This document shows, one piece after another, positions 37,996-47,844 of a stretch of DNA of 64,000 nucleotides. The position numbers and the translations under genes are program-made. Source of the DNA: Aurantiochytrium sp. KH105 (Eukaryota; Sar; Bigyra; Thraustochytrida; Thraustochytriidae); assembly GCA_003116975.1 (NCBI GenBank), contig BGKB01000013.1, positions 496,001 to 560,000 of the forward strand. Direction: 5' to 3'. Each line of letters opens with the position of its first letter. Within the stretch, counting starts at the first letter, position 1. Below the pieces are notes generated by a model, which did not search any database, was not told where the DNA came from, and worked only from the letters and a program-made list of their open reading frames with translations.

Positions 37996-38972
37996 ATTCC
38001 TCGACTTTAGGTAAATAAAAAGAAAGAAGGCCAGCATTTGTTGAAAAAGTTGAAAAAAAACGAGCATTGCATCTTTTTACACGTGTGTCACCAACATTGT
38101 TCATCTCTGCGCTGGAATTTGTGCACCAAAGCGTCATCCAACTCCGCGAGCTTTCTTCCGACCAGAGGCCCCGCTCACAACTGGCCCTTTCGCTCGCGCC
38201 ACGCCAAGATTCTCTCTATTCGTCCTCGCGTTGCCAGCCCAGACAGTTCATCTCCTCTCCACGGCTACGGAATTGCCGATCTCACCTCACCTCGCAGGTT
38301 CCCGCTTGCGATTCGCAGACGCCCGGCGGCGCGGACATCCCCCTTCCCCTCTTCATCTGGCTGCTATACCTTCTCCTCGGCCCGCTCTCCGTCGCGGTCG
38401 CTATACTCTACCAAGCCGGCGACGGCAGTCAATTCGAGCGTGAGTGTCGAGGCGGCTCAGCCAAGTCCAAGTCCAAGTCAAGCCAACTCGACTTTATTTA
38501 CTTCGATTCGCAGCGTGAAAAAGCGCGCCGGCAAACACCCCAACGCCCCGCGCCTCGTGCTCCTCTCACCCGCGCGCCCGCACGCACGCCCGCCCGCACG
38601 CACGCCCGCCCGCCCGCACGCACGCACGCACGCACGCACGCGCGTCCGCCTCGCCTCGCCTCGCCTCGCCGCGGCGCGAGGGGGCGCAAGCGAGCGCGCG
38701 AGCGAGCGAGCGAGCAAGAAGAGTGAGCGGGAGAAGCGCGCGAGGCCCTTTCCTTTCCGCTCGGACCCTCCCTCCCTCGCTCGGACCCTTCCCGCCCGCG
38801 CCTTCGCACGGGGCCGCGCAGGCACGCAGGCACGCAGGCAGGCACGCACGCAGGCGCGCAGGCGCGCACGCAGGTACGCAGGCACGCAGGTACGCAGGCA
38901 CGCACGCACGCAGGCACGCACGGGAAGGAGGCGAGCGCGTCCCATCTTGCTTTTAGAAAGAAGGAAGGAAGA
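37996..38972. repeat. Gene-free stretch with degenerate ACGC/CAGG tandem repeats
   Basis: Two blocks of short tandem repeats, about 38560-38642 (CGCACGCACGCC type) and 38818-38932 (CACGCAGGCACGCAGG type), give repetitive open frames in every frame. No gene is supported. The right end is the leader of the PP1-inhibitor gene. Confidence 0.6.
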
Positions 38973-39326
38973 ATGTCCGAGTCGAGGCACGTGCAGGCGC
39001 GCGAGGAGGACTACGAGGGCCACGAGGATGAGCAGATGGAGAAGCACCTCACGATGAAGTACAACATGCGCGAGCTGCGGCTCTTCACCGAGTTCGAGAC
39101 GTGGGTGTCGGAATTCCTCGAGGAACAGGTCCCGGATGACTCCGAGCGACCCGTCATCGAGGCCGCCAAGATGGTGCGTTTGTCCGAGGAGAAGCGCGCC
39201 AAGGCCTTGCAAAAGATTCTCCAGCCGCATATCCCGGACGAAGAAGTCCTCGATTCTTTTATTGAGGAGTACATGGATCGATTTAACGATCTCCCCGACG
39301 ACGTTTTGGAGATTTTGCGCTCATGA
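38973..39326 (+). CDS. PP1 inhibitor of the CPI-17/PPP1R14 family
   Basis: 117 residues from ATG. Residues ~25-110 line up with the PPP1R14 (CPI-17, PHI-1, KEPI) domain: HLTMKYNMRELRLFTEFETWV corresponds to the vertebrate pattern RVTVKYDRRELQ...VEKWI, followed by LSEEKRAKALQKIL and DSFIEEYMDRFNDL. Thr27 sits where the activating phosphothreonine (Thr38 of CPI-17) lies, just before the KY pair. When phosphorylated, CPI-17 blocks protein phosphatase 1. The N-terminal 22 residues are acidic. I matched this from memory of the family; a profile search would settle it. Confidence 0.77.
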   Translation: MSESRHVQAREEDYEGHEDEQMEKHLTMKYNMRELRLFTEFETWVSEFLEEQVPDDSERPVIEAAKMVRLSEEKRAKALQKILQPHIPDEEVLDSFIEEYMDRFNDLPDDVLEILRS

Positions 39327-39952
39327 GCACGGAAACATACCATGTCGGCGGGCGCTCTCAGTCAATGCAACGGTGCCATGGTACCGCATACTCGCACGCA
39401 CGCACGCACGCACGCACATGCATACAAGCCCGAATGGCCGAATCTTCGTTGTCAGGTGATCCTTTTTTTCTCCTCCCCCCCAAAAGAAATGGCGCAGAAA
39501 CACAGAGAAGATCGAGACAGACGTGCGAGCCGGCATCATCAAAGTGCCATGTGCTGCGCTACCCTGACTAATGTTGCTAAAAGAAGAGGAAGAGAAAGTG
39601 GAGAAAAGGGAGAAAGTGTGCGCCGGCACTGGTCTCTGAAAAGCAAAATAAAAATAAGCGTTGGGTCGGCGCGAGCCATATCCACGCAAAGATTGTTCCC
39701 GGCGGCAGTCAATGTCTTCGAGTCGCCAACTGGTCACTCCCATTCCCGCTGCATAAAGCAAGGCTTATGCTTCGTCTGGGCTCGGGCAAGCACCGCCAAA
39801 CTCCGGAGAGCCTTTGTCAGTAAAAACTACCTAAACCTAAGAAAAGTGAAACTATTTGACTGCCTGAATTTGTTTTACGCAAGGAGTAGCCATATCTATT
39901 CAACAACGTCAACAACAATAACAACACCAGAAAGTAGAACGCTGCGCACAGC
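39327..39952. other. Convergent gap with ACGC run
   Basis: 626 bases between convergent stops. An (ACGC)n run lies at about 39392-39418. No gene is supported. Confidence 0.5.
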
Positions 39953-41356
39953 CTACTGGGTTTTCTTCGTATCGCGCGGCTCTGCGACGCCTGCGGCCGT
40001 AGTCTCGTCAGGATCAGTGATCGCGTCGTCCTCAAGCTCAAACTCTGAAGCGCAGAGCACAACGAAAAACATGATCACGACCAGAAGAACGAGAGCAAGA
40101 ATGACACCGCTCATGGGCAAAGATCGTAGAAAGGAACGCCATAGGCGCTTTGAAGACAAGACGATACCGCTACTTTGCGGGCTAATCTCGCCATCCAGCG
40201 CCCTGACAACAAACTGCTCGACGCCCTTGGCCTCCTCCTCGAGATCCTCATAAAAGGCATCTCCTTCGGTATCAATGATCACAACGCGGGGCAGGTCATC
40301 AAGGAAGATGCCATAGTCTTCGAGAAAGGCGGTCCACGCTTTACCGTCAATATGTGCCATGACAACGCGCGAAAGGGCGTCCTCTGGGAAGCTGCTTGCC
40401 TGACCGCGCGCCATCGCTCGAAGCTTTGAGAGAAATTGCGTTGTGTTCTTGCGGTCGTCCGGATTGACAGCACCGAGAACGAGCATGCGGCCGGGCTGCG
40501 CAGAAAGTGACTGAAAGTTATGCGTACCAAGTTCGGGAAAGACGGGCACGTTTTGCGTAGAGGCCCAAGTCTTGACAGCTTCGACGTCGAGCATGTCTCC
40601 CTGGAACCAAACCGGGACCTCGTTTGCTTCAAACCGCAAGAGCACCGGGGCATCACCGGCGTCGGTGCCTTCGCAAAAGGAAGGGGGCGAAGACCCCTTG
40701 CAGAAATGAGCCCAGCATGCCTCGCCAAGACACTCGGCAAAGAGAGCAGAGGGCCGTAGCGCTTTGGCGGCCTCGGCAACGGTTTGTACGCTCTTCGCTT
40801 CAGGGGAGACGGTCTTGCCAAGGACAACAAAAGACACGGGGTCCTTGGCTGGATCACGTTCCGTTGACGGTTGGCTGAACCAAGCGAGAAGATCTTCGGA
40901 TTTCTCAAAGTGACGCAGAGGGTCTGCAAGCATGCGCTCGCCGAACGCGAGCAGCGCGTCGAGACTTCTGCCTGATCTGTACTCGGTCACCTTCTCGCCA
41001 TCCTCAAAGTACATGACGCGAGGGTAGCTGTTAATTTCAAAGCGTGACTTGAGCTTCTTTTGCAGCGTGGCATCGACCTTGGCGACCTTGATTTCATCCC
41101 CAAAGTAGTTTTCTGCGGCATCGCTCAGCACAGGGCCAAAACGCTTGCAATGTCCGCACCACGGGGCGTGGAACATGACGAGCCATCTTCCTTCCTTGAT
41201 TCCCTCGTCAAAGTTGAAGTCCTTGAGCTCGTGCGTTTCGCCTTTTTTCTTCCGGTCCAGCAGGCCCGCCTCCGCCGCGGAGGGCAGGCTCGCAGCCATC
41301 GTCAGCACGGTCGCCACCAGCACCAGCGCCGCGCGAGCCGCCCAGGTCGGCCGCAT
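39953..41356 (-). CDS. TMX3-like transmembrane protein disulfide isomerase
   Basis: 467 residues from the first ATG (MRPTWAARAALVLVATVLTM, a signal peptide to about residue 30). A thioredoxin domain carries the redox site APWCGHCKRF (Cys67, Cys70) and the cis-Pro loop NSYPRVMYF. Two further thioredoxin-like regions lack a CxxC. One transmembrane segment (SGVILALVLLVVIMFFVVL) lies near the end, followed by an acidic cytosolic tail ending KKTQ, which fits the KKxx ER-retrieval signal. The layout matches TMX3-type PDIs of the ER membrane, which form disulfides in secretory proteins. Confidence 0.92.
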   Translation of the reverse strand: MRPTWAARAALVLVATVLTMAASLPSAAEAGLLDRKKKGETHELKDFNFDEGIKEGRWLVMFHAPWCGHCKRFGPVLSDAAENYFGDEIKVAKVDATLQKKLKSRFEINSYPRVMYFEDGEKVTEYRSGRSLDALLAFGERMLADPLRHFEKSEDLLAWFSQPSTERDPAKDPVSFVVLGKTVSPEAKSVQTVAEAAKALRPSALFAECLGEACWAHFCKGSSPPSFCEGTDAGDAPVLLRFEANEVPVWFQGDMLDVEAVKTWASTQNVPVFPELGTHNFQSLSAQPGRMLVLGAVNPDDRKNTTQFLSKLRAMARGQASSFPEDALSRVVMAHIDGKAWTAFLEDYGIFLDDLPRVVIIDTEGDAFYEDLEEEAKGVEQFVVRALDGEISPQSSGIVLSSKRLWRSFLRSLPMSGVILALVLLVVIMFFVVLCASEFELEDDAITDPDETTAAGVAEPRDTKKTQ

Positions 41357-41828
41357 CTTCCTCGCTTGGTCTCGCGTATACGCTCCCCCGCGCACGCGGC
41401 AGCGGCCAGTCGGCTTGGGACCTTGGTTTCTCGCCCGGGACTCGGACAGAGAGCGGCTGCTCGAGCGAGCCTCGCCTTGCCTTGCCTTGCGTTGCCTTGC
41501 CTTGCCTTGCGTTGCCTCTCTCCACTCCCGCCGCGCAGTCGATCTCCCCCGCGGCAGCCGCGTCGACCGGGGCTTCGAGCGCTTGCGTATCTGCTGTCCT
41601 CTTGCGCCTTCCTTGCCTTATTTATTCCTCTCGTGCTCTTGCTTGCTGAGCGTGCGCTCTGCTTGTTTGGGCTCCTTCGACGCTCCGCGCTTTCTCGGCC
41701 TTCCTCTCGAGCGCAGTGGCCGTGAGCGACCAGCAGACAGCAGACACCAGCCAGAGCGCAGAGCTCGGGCTCGGGCCCAGCGAGCAGCCCCGTCTCCGAC
41801 GCCAAGACCCGTGGTGCGCGACGCGACC
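41357..41828. other. Divergent region with CCTTG repeats
   Basis: 472 bases between the PDI (-) and GluRS (+). A (CCTTG)n/GCGTTG repeat lies at about 41471-41517. The GluRS frame is open through this stretch but has no family resemblance before ATG 41829. Confidence 0.55.
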
Positions 41829-43634
41829 ATGGCGCTGGTGGCGCCGCTGCGTGCGCTGGCAAGGCGCGGGCGGGATGGCCGTCCATGGCAGCTGGCCAGG
41901 ACCACCACTGCCGACACCACCGCCCTGGGCAGCGGCCCGCACAACGCAGGACCTCTGCGGCAGCTGGGGCTACCGCGTGCAAGGATGTTCTGCGCCTCGG
42001 CGAGCGGAGAAGGGTCCGAGGCGTCGACGCAGACGCCGGTCGTGAGGACGCGGTACGCGCCGAGCCCGACGGGGTCGCTGCACTTGGGCGGCCTGCGCAC
42101 GGCACTCTTCAACTATCTGTGGGCGCGCAAACACGGCCCAGAGAGCGCCTTCCTCGTGCGCATCGAGGACACCGACAGAACAAGAACGATCCCTGGTGCT
42201 GCTGATAATTTGCTGGAAACGATGGCCAGGTTTGGACTCAAAGCCGACGAGCCCGTGGAGCAGCAGTCGGATCGCACCGAGCTTTATCGAAAGCATGCCG
42301 ACGAATTGCTGGAGCAGGGCCACGCGTACAGGTGCTTTTGCTCGGCCGAGCGTCTCGCCGAGGTTCGCGCCCAGCAGTCGCGCCACGGTAAGGCCACTGC
42401 ATACGACCGGAAGTGCCGCGGTATCTCCGCGGAAGACTCGGATGCACGCGCGGCTAGTGGGGAGTCTTTTACCGTGCGACTGCGTGCGCCGCTCACGGGT
42501 CGCACTCAGGTCGACGACCTTGTCTGCGGCCGCGTTTCATTCGAAAACAAGGTCATGGACGACCAGGTCCTCCTCAAGTCAGACGGCTTTCCAACGTATC
42601 ATTTGGCATCCGTGGTCGACGACCACGACATGCGTATTACGCACGTTATCCGCGGCGAGGAATGGCTGAGCTCTACGCCCAAGCATCTTACGTTGTATAG
42701 CATGTTCGGCTGGACTCCGCCGCAGTTTGCGCACTTGCCGCTGCTGCTCAACACAGATCGTTCCAAGCTCTCGAAACGGAATGCAGATTCGGCTGTGACA
42801 GAGCTCCTAGGAGACGGAGGCGCCGCATCCGGGTACTCAACCATGGCAATCCTCAATTTTGTGGCGCTCTTGGGGTGGAGTCCTGCGCAGGCAGCCATGG
42901 CCGCTGCCGCCGCTTCGCTGGACAGCAATGAGAACGCGGATGGCATCGTGCAGGACAAGTCATGGCTTGCAAACTTTGCAGAGGCGCCTGAGGGTGACGA
43001 CGCGCGCGAAAGCATGATCTTTACAGACTTGGAGTCTCTTGCCAGCGCCTTTGACCTCGCGCACGCCACTCGCAAAGGTGCAGTGGTGGACCCGGACTTT
43101 TTGCATTGGCTCAGCGGCCAGCATGTCCGTCGCCAGGATCGTGCCTCGCTTATCGAGGCCCTCCGCTCGCAGCTTGGCTGGGACTCGTCTTCATTTTCTG
43201 ATGAGTACGCGGACCAAGTGCTTGATCTGATCCTCTTTCGCGTCTTTCGCGTGCGCGATCTGCATGAAGTTGCAGCACACTTTTTCGCGCCGCCAGGACG
43301 GCCCGAGCTCGTTTTTCAAGACGATAAAGTTTCCAGTCCACAGGACTCAGTTGCGCCAAAAGAAACTATGCTCCTCGCTCTCGAGGTGGGCGCTGAGACC
43401 TTGTCCGCGGTGGATGATTTCTCACCCAAGAATCTCAAAGCGGCGCTCAAGCGATTACCAAAGGAGGTGTCGCAGCGCCAAGGGGCCAAAGTGAAAGTCC
43501 CTCATGTGATGCTTTCGGTCCGCTGGGCCACCACCGGGGCCACGGTTGGCGCAAGTCTTCCGGAAACCTTGGCTTTGCTTGGTCGCGAACGTGTAGTGGA
43601 ACGTTTGCAGCACGCACGCTCCATCATTGCCTGA
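41829..43634 (+). CDS. EARS2: Organellar glutamyl-tRNA synthetase (EARS2/GltX type)
   Basis: 601 residues from ATG 41829. The first ~65 residues are Arg/Ala-rich, a likely mitochondrial presequence. The class I catalytic core begins RTRYAPSPTGSLHLGGLRTALFN, with the HIGH-type site HLGG. Also seen: FLVRIEDTDRTR, YHLASVVDDHDMRITHVIRGEEWLSSTPKH and the KMSKS-type loop SKLSKRN. A bacterial-type helical anticodon-binding region completes it. It charges glutamate onto organellar tRNA(Glu), and possibly tRNA(Gln) for the amidotransferase route. The bacterial-type sequence distinguishes it from cytosolic GluRS. Confidence 0.95.
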   Translation: MALVAPLRALARRGRDGRPWQLARTTTADTTALGSGPHNAGPLRQLGLPRARMFCASASGEGSEASTQTPVVRTRYAPSPTGSLHLGGLRTALFNYLWARKHGPESAFLVRIEDTDRTRTIPGAADNLLETMARFGLKADEPVEQQSDRTELYRKHADELLEQGHAYRCFCSAERLAEVRAQQSRHGKATAYDRKCRGISAEDSDARAASGESFTVRLRAPLTGRTQVDDLVCGRVSFENKVMDDQVLLKSDGFPTYHLASVVDDHDMRITHVIRGEEWLSSTPKHLTLYSMFGWTPPQFAHLPLLLNTDRSKLSKRNADSAVTELLGDGGAASGYSTMAILNFVALLGWSPAQAAMAAAAASLDSNENADGIVQDKSWLANFAEAPEGDDARESMIFTDLESLASAFDLAHATRKGAVVDPDFLHWLSGQHVRRQDRASLIEALRSQLGWDSSSFSDEYADQVLDLILFRVFRVRDLHEVAAHFFAPPGRPELVFQDDKVSSPQDSVAPKETMLLALEVGAETLSAVDDFSPKNLKAALKRLPKEVSQRQGAKVKVPHVMLSVRWATTGATVGASLPETLALLGRERVVERLQHARSIIA

Positions 43635-44316
43635 TTTCTTCTGAAAAACAAAACCGATGCTGCGTTTCTCTTTTTAGGAGTGTTCGTACCATATTATTGT
43701 TGAACGAGTGTTTTTCTTGGGGAAGAGGCGAGCAAGAATAAGAATCGCCTCCCCTTCAAGCAAGAAAAGAATCGCTATCGTGCACAACGCATTGCAAGCT
43801 CTTTCATTTTCTTGTCGCTGCTGCTGTTATAAACGCTGGCACTTGATGCAGGCTTACTGCACATGCGCCAAGCCTTGTATGAACGTTGAGAATGTTAAAA
43901 ACCTTGTGAAACACTCGCAAAAGTGTGTGGAGACGATCATCCAAAAGCGAATTGAAGCACCCTCGTTCATTTTCATTCCATCGACAAGAAAGAAGGAACG
44001 TCCACGTTCGAGTTCGAAGAACGATTGGTCCGCCAACGCAGTCCTTTCGCATAACGAAGAGCTATTTTCTTTCAAAATTTCTTGTCTGTTTCTCTTCTTC
44101 AACACAAACAAAATTAGAAGCTGCGTAGATGCGACTCGAAGCAAATTTGGGTCGATACACGAGCCAAGTAGAGCAAAAGGCTTGTGCACACTTTTCTGGG
44201 CGCGAGAAATAGAAAAAGAAGTGAAAGATGGAAAACGTTTTGTTACTTTGTTGAAGGGTGCGCTTGCCTATCTCTCCACATTCATGGGTCAGAAAAAAGT
44301 CTGTCTTTGCTTGCCT
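43635..44316. other. Convergent gap; no gene
   Basis: 682 bases between GluRS and the redoxin-like gene. An open frame without an early ATG continues from here into the antisense of the redoxin gene and is judged spurious. Confidence 0.55.
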
Positions 44317-45126
44317 TTAGTAGTTGCCGCTGCCGCCGCCAAGGAAGTCGACATCGTCAGGGATGGCAGCGCCACCCTCCTCTTCCTCCTCCTCGACCTC
44401 GGGAGCCTTGCCGTTGGAGAGGAGCTCGGTGCCGTTGATGATGGCGTTGAGCTGGTACTCGAACTGCTTGGTCTTGTTGTCGCCGCGGACAAAAGTGTCG
44501 AGCCAGCGGATGGTACCCTCCTGGTCGATGATGATGGCAAGACCGACACCAACGACAGCGCGCTTGAGGGCAGTCTTGAACTCGGCGTTGACCTTGTGCT
44601 CCGGGTCAAAGGCCATCTGGAAGTCGCAGTGCTGGGTGACACCGGCCTCGCCGTTGGGGCCCTTCATCTCGGCCATGAAGGCGCCCTGGTACTTCTTGAG
44701 CCACTTCTCAACATCGGCCTCGTCGTGGTCGCGGCTGATGGAGACAAAGTTGACCTTGCCCTCGTACTTCTTGTAAATGTCGCTGAGGACAGCGAGGGTG
44801 ACAAAGTCACTCTTGTTCAGGTTGCAGTGGAAGGTCACGACGACGGGCTTGCCCTGGCCAACGTCAAAGGCGTCACCGTTCTTGAACTTGAGCGGCTCCA
44901 GCGAGGGGGCCTTGGCGCCGATGGCCGGATCGTCATCGTAGGTCAGGAGCTCCTTGGCCTCGTCCGAGAGCTCCTCGGTGGCGGGCGGCTTCGGGGGCGC
45001 GGCCGCGTCGGCGCCCGAGCTGCCGCTGCCCTCGAGCTGCTCGATGATCTCGTCCTTCTTCTTGTTCTCCAGCTCCAGGTCCTTGACCTGCGCCTCGAGG
45101 GCCTCGGTGTTCGTCTGCTCCGCCAT
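44317..45126 (-). CDS. Redoxin-fold protein without the catalytic CxxC
   Basis: 269 residues from ATG 45126 (MAEQTNTEALEAQ); the open frame upstream is GC-rich leader. Residues ~8-32 are a short coiled coil, ~33-50 a Ser/Ala/Pro linker, and ~68-245 an AhpC/TlpA-like redoxin fold: PAIGAKAPSLEPLKFKNGD, PVVVTFHC, YKKYEGKVNFVSISRDHDE, VGLAIIIDQEGTIRWLDTF. At the usual WCxxC position the sequence reads LNKSD, so both redox Cys are absent; Cys101 lies three residues before the usual place and Cys167 lies further on. The acidic tail is EVEEEEEEGG. The strong codon bias suggests high expression. Classical peroxidase or thioredoxin activity is unlikely. Confidence 0.82.
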   Translation of the reverse strand: MAEQTNTEALEAQVKDLELENKKKDEIIEQLEGSGSSGADAAAPPKPPATEELSDEAKELLTYDDDPAIGAKAPSLEPLKFKNGDAFDVGQGKPVVVTFHCNLNKSDFVTLAVLSDIYKKYEGKVNFVSISRDHDEADVEKWLKKYQGAFMAEMKGPNGEAGVTQHCDFQMAFDPEHKVNAEFKTALKRAVVGVGLAIIIDQEGTIRWLDTFVRGDNKTKQFEYQLNAIINGTELLSNGKAPEVEEEEEEGGAAIPDDVDFLGGGSGNY

Positions 45127-45903
45127 CTTCTCTCTCTGCTCCCTCCGGGGCTCGCGCGACTGCGTCTCTGCCTTCTGCCTGCTCCGCTCCTTTCCCGCTT
45201 CTTTGCGCTTCTGCTGCTCCTGCTGCTGCTGCTGCTCCGCCTCCTCCTCGTCGCTCTGCGCCACGCGATCGCGAAGATTTCCGTGGTCGGCGCGGGGGGC
45301 ACTCTCGGAGTACCTCCCTCCTCTCCGGCCCGGCCCTGCCTTCCCGCCCCCGCCGACCCCTCGCGAGCCCCGCCCCAGACTTCCCCCGCGCTCCCCCCTC
45401 CCGCGCCCCCGCTGCCCCCCTCGCGCGCGGCCCGGCCCCGGCGCGGGGGGGCACGCGGGGCGGGGCCCGCAGCGCGCAGCGGCGCGCGAGCGGGCGCTGG
45501 CAGTGAAGCTTCGCTTCTCCGGCGGGCGGGCGGGGCCTAGCGCGCGGCCACGGGAAACGCTAGGGCGCGCGGGCGGGGCGATCCTCAGTCGGGGCGAGGG
45601 CGGGCGCGAAGGCGAGACAGACACGGACAGAGCAGGGAGAGCAAGAACCGATCGAGGCGACGCGCGGCGCCGGGCCGTGCAGCAGCGGGCGCGCGAGGGC
45701 GGGGCGGAGGCGCACGCACGCCGGGCGAGGCAGCGCGACTTCGGAGGCCCGCGGCTTGGTTCGGGGCGCGCCCTGCTGGCTGACTGCCCGCGGCGGCGGT
45801 TGATTGATTGATCTTCGTGCGTGCTCTTCGTCTTCTTGACGAGCTCCAACGGCGCGGCGAGCCAGCGGGCTGGCGAGGCAGGCAGGCGAGCGAGCGAGAC
45901 AGG
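45127..45903. other. Divergent, extremely GC-rich region
   Basis: 777 bases between the redoxin-like gene (-) and RPN3 (+), with C- and G-rich runs near 45290-45540. Arg/Pro/Ala-rich frames on both strands are compositional artefacts. Confidence 0.55.
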
Positions 45904-47463
45904 ATGGCGGGCAAGAAGAAGGACGCGGGCAAGGACGGCGAGAAGTCGGATGCCTCAAAGGAGAATTCGCCCGAGCAACAGCAAAAGGAGGAGGCGAGCG
46001 CCAAGGAAGAACCCTTTGTGGCAATGGATGCCCTCCACGAGAATCTGCAGCTCCTCGAAGCGTCTGTACAGAGCAAAGACCAGAACGGCCTGAAGCGCGT
46101 GCTGCGCAAGAATACGGCCATCCGCAAAACAATCGCTTTCGATGACTTTGGCCTGGTCATGGACGTATGGATCCCACCAACGTCTTCGCTCAACAAGCAG
46201 CTGCACAGCGAGCTGAGCGCGGCGGCTCGTGGCGGCGCAGAGAGCGCACTCGTTCCCGAGAACGAGGAAGAAGTCGAATTCCTGGCGAAAAGGCGCAAAG
46301 AGTACACTGCGATGGACGTCAAGACCGACACCCTCCCCGAGACCGAGGCATATCTGAGCCTCTTTGCCATCAAGGCGCTCATGGATGGCGGCCGCATCGA
46401 GCAGGCGCAAGACAGCGCCAGCCAGCTGTTGGAGATGATTTCTGCTGAGAACAGGCGCACGCTGGATCTTTTCCAGGCCAAGGCGTACCAGTTCAAGGCG
46501 CGGTGCGCGGAGCTGCTCGGCGACGCAGCGGCGCTGCGCCCCGAGCTCCTGAGCGCGCATCGCACGGCGTGTCTGCGTCTTGACGAGCAGGGCCAGGCCA
46601 TGCTTATCAACCTCATTCTGCGCAACTATACCGAGGCCAACCTTGTCGATCAGGCCGTCAAGTTTGCCTTTAAAGCACACTTTCCCGAGTCGGCCTCGAA
46701 CAACCAGCAGGTGCGCCACTTGTACTACATGGGCCGACTGTCGGCGCTGCAGCTTGACTACTCGGTGGCTTTTCAGAAGCTTACGCAGGCGATTCGCAAG
46801 GCGCCCTCCAACACGGGCCTCGGGTTCCGCATTGCGCTGCACAAGCTAGCCTCCATCGTGCAGTTGCTCATGGGTGAGACCCCGGAGCGCTCCTGGTTCG
46901 CACAGCCCGAGATGGAAGTTCCTCTTGCGCCTTACTTTGAGCTTGTGCGTGCTGTGCGCAACGGCAGCCTCGCAGAGTACGACCGCGTGCGCGAGGCGCG
47001 CGCCGCCGTTTTTGCAGAGGACAAGCTCGCGACGCTCGTAGTCCGTCTGCGCAACTCTGTCATCCGCACGGGTCTGCGCCGCATCAATGTTTCGTACTCC
47101 CGCATCAGTTTCAAGGACATTGCCAAGCGTTTGGCGCTCGATCAGCCGGAATCTGCCGAGCTTGCCTGCGCCAAGGCTATTCGCGACGGCGTCATTGAGG
47201 CCACGCTTAACCATGAAAAGGGCTACATGAAGTCGTCTGATGTCATGGACATTTACTCGACCATTGAGCCGCAGCAAGCCTTCCACCGCCGCATTCAGTT
47301 CTGCCTTGACATGCACAACGAGGCCGTCAAGTCCATGCGGTATCCTCCTGACGCGCACAAGGTCAAGCACGACCAAACCGAGGACGATGATGACCTTGAG
47401 AAGAAGTCCGAGGAGGAGCTTGCCAAGGAGATCGAGGAGGAGCTCGAGGAGGACGAGGACTAA
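45904..47463 (+). CDS. RPN3: 26S proteasome lid subunit RPN3/PSMD3
   Basis: 519 residues from ATG 45904 (MAGKKKDAGKDGEKSDASK). After a charged N-terminal tail, TPR-like helices lead to a PCI domain. RPN3 family hallmarks: TEAYLSLFAIKALMD, HRTACLRLDEQGQAMLINLILRNYT, YYMGRLSALQLDYSVAFQKLTQAIRKAP, LAPYFELVRAVRNGSLAEY, GLRRINVSYSRISFKDIAKRL and FHRRIQFCLDMHNEAVKSMRYPP. The C-terminal acidic helix (KSEEELAKEIEEELEEDED) is typical of the lid bundle. RPN3 is a structural lid subunit of the regulatory particle. Length is close to other RPN3 proteins. Confidence 0.97.
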   Translation: MAGKKKDAGKDGEKSDASKENSPEQQQKEEASAKEEPFVAMDALHENLQLLEASVQSKDQNGLKRVLRKNTAIRKTIAFDDFGLVMDVWIPPTSSLNKQLHSELSAAARGGAESALVPENEEEVEFLAKRRKEYTAMDVKTDTLPETEAYLSLFAIKALMDGGRIEQAQDSASQLLEMISAENRRTLDLFQAKAYQFKARCAELLGDAAALRPELLSAHRTACLRLDEQGQAMLINLILRNYTEANLVDQAVKFAFKAHFPESASNNQQVRHLYYMGRLSALQLDYSVAFQKLTQAIRKAPSNTGLGFRIALHKLASIVQLLMGETPERSWFAQPEMEVPLAPYFELVRAVRNGSLAEYDRVREARAAVFAEDKLATLVVRLRNSVIRTGLRRINVSYSRISFKDIAKRLALDQPESAELACAKAIRDGVIEATLNHEKGYMKSSDVMDIYSTIEPQQAFHRRIQFCLDMHNEAVKSMRYPPDAHKVKHDQTEDDDDLEKKSEEELAKEIEEELEEDED

Positions 47464-47844
47464 ACTTAACATCGCATATCGTTTGCACTCTTGTTTTCAT
47501 TTGCTTTTTTCCGTTCTCCCTTTTCATTTTCCATTTCTTGTTTTCCTTGTTTTCCTTGTTTTCCTTTTCCTTGTTCTCTTTCATGTTTCTTTCTGTCTTT
47601 CTTTCAACTTTCTTTCTTTCAACTTTCTTTCTTTCTTTTTATCCCAGCAGCGACCCCTGTGTGTGGAATGGATTCTGCATCCGCGACGCCTTGCAACGGC
47701 GCGCATGCGCGAGTGGCGTGAGTGCGCGAAGAGCAAGTCTTTAAAAGCGTAGCGGCAAAGAAGCTTCGTCTTGGCGAGACCCGGCTCGGACCTTTGATCT
47801 TATCGCGCCACGTGCAGCCGCTCCTCCTGAGGTTGGCTCAAGGC
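47464..47844. repeat. Pyrimidine-rich intergenic stretch
   Basis: The + strand carries TTTTCCTTG repeats at about 47535-47575 and CTTT/CAACTTT repeats to about 47640. It lies between RPN3 and the glucokinase gene, both on +, and is probably 3' UTR plus promoter. Confidence 0.6.

Noticed and set aside
38067-39230. Arg/Thr/His repeat frames on both strands
   Set aside because: Generated by ACGC and CAGG tandem repeats; open in several frames at once.
41145-41828. N-terminal extension of the GluRS frame
   Set aside because: It opens from an ATC/CAG-type non-ATG region, overlaps the start of the divergent PDI gene, is Arg/Pro/Ser-rich and has no family resemblance; ATG 41829 gives a normal organellar presequence.
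43708-45540. 610-codon open frame on the + strand
   Set aside because: It has no early ATG. Its second half is the exact antisense of the well-supported redoxin gene and becomes Leu/Val-rich, an artefact of strong codon bias in that gene.
45585-46842. Minus-strand frames of 295-346 codons across RPN3
   Set aside because: Antisense shadows of RPN3, which has clear family conservation on the other strand.
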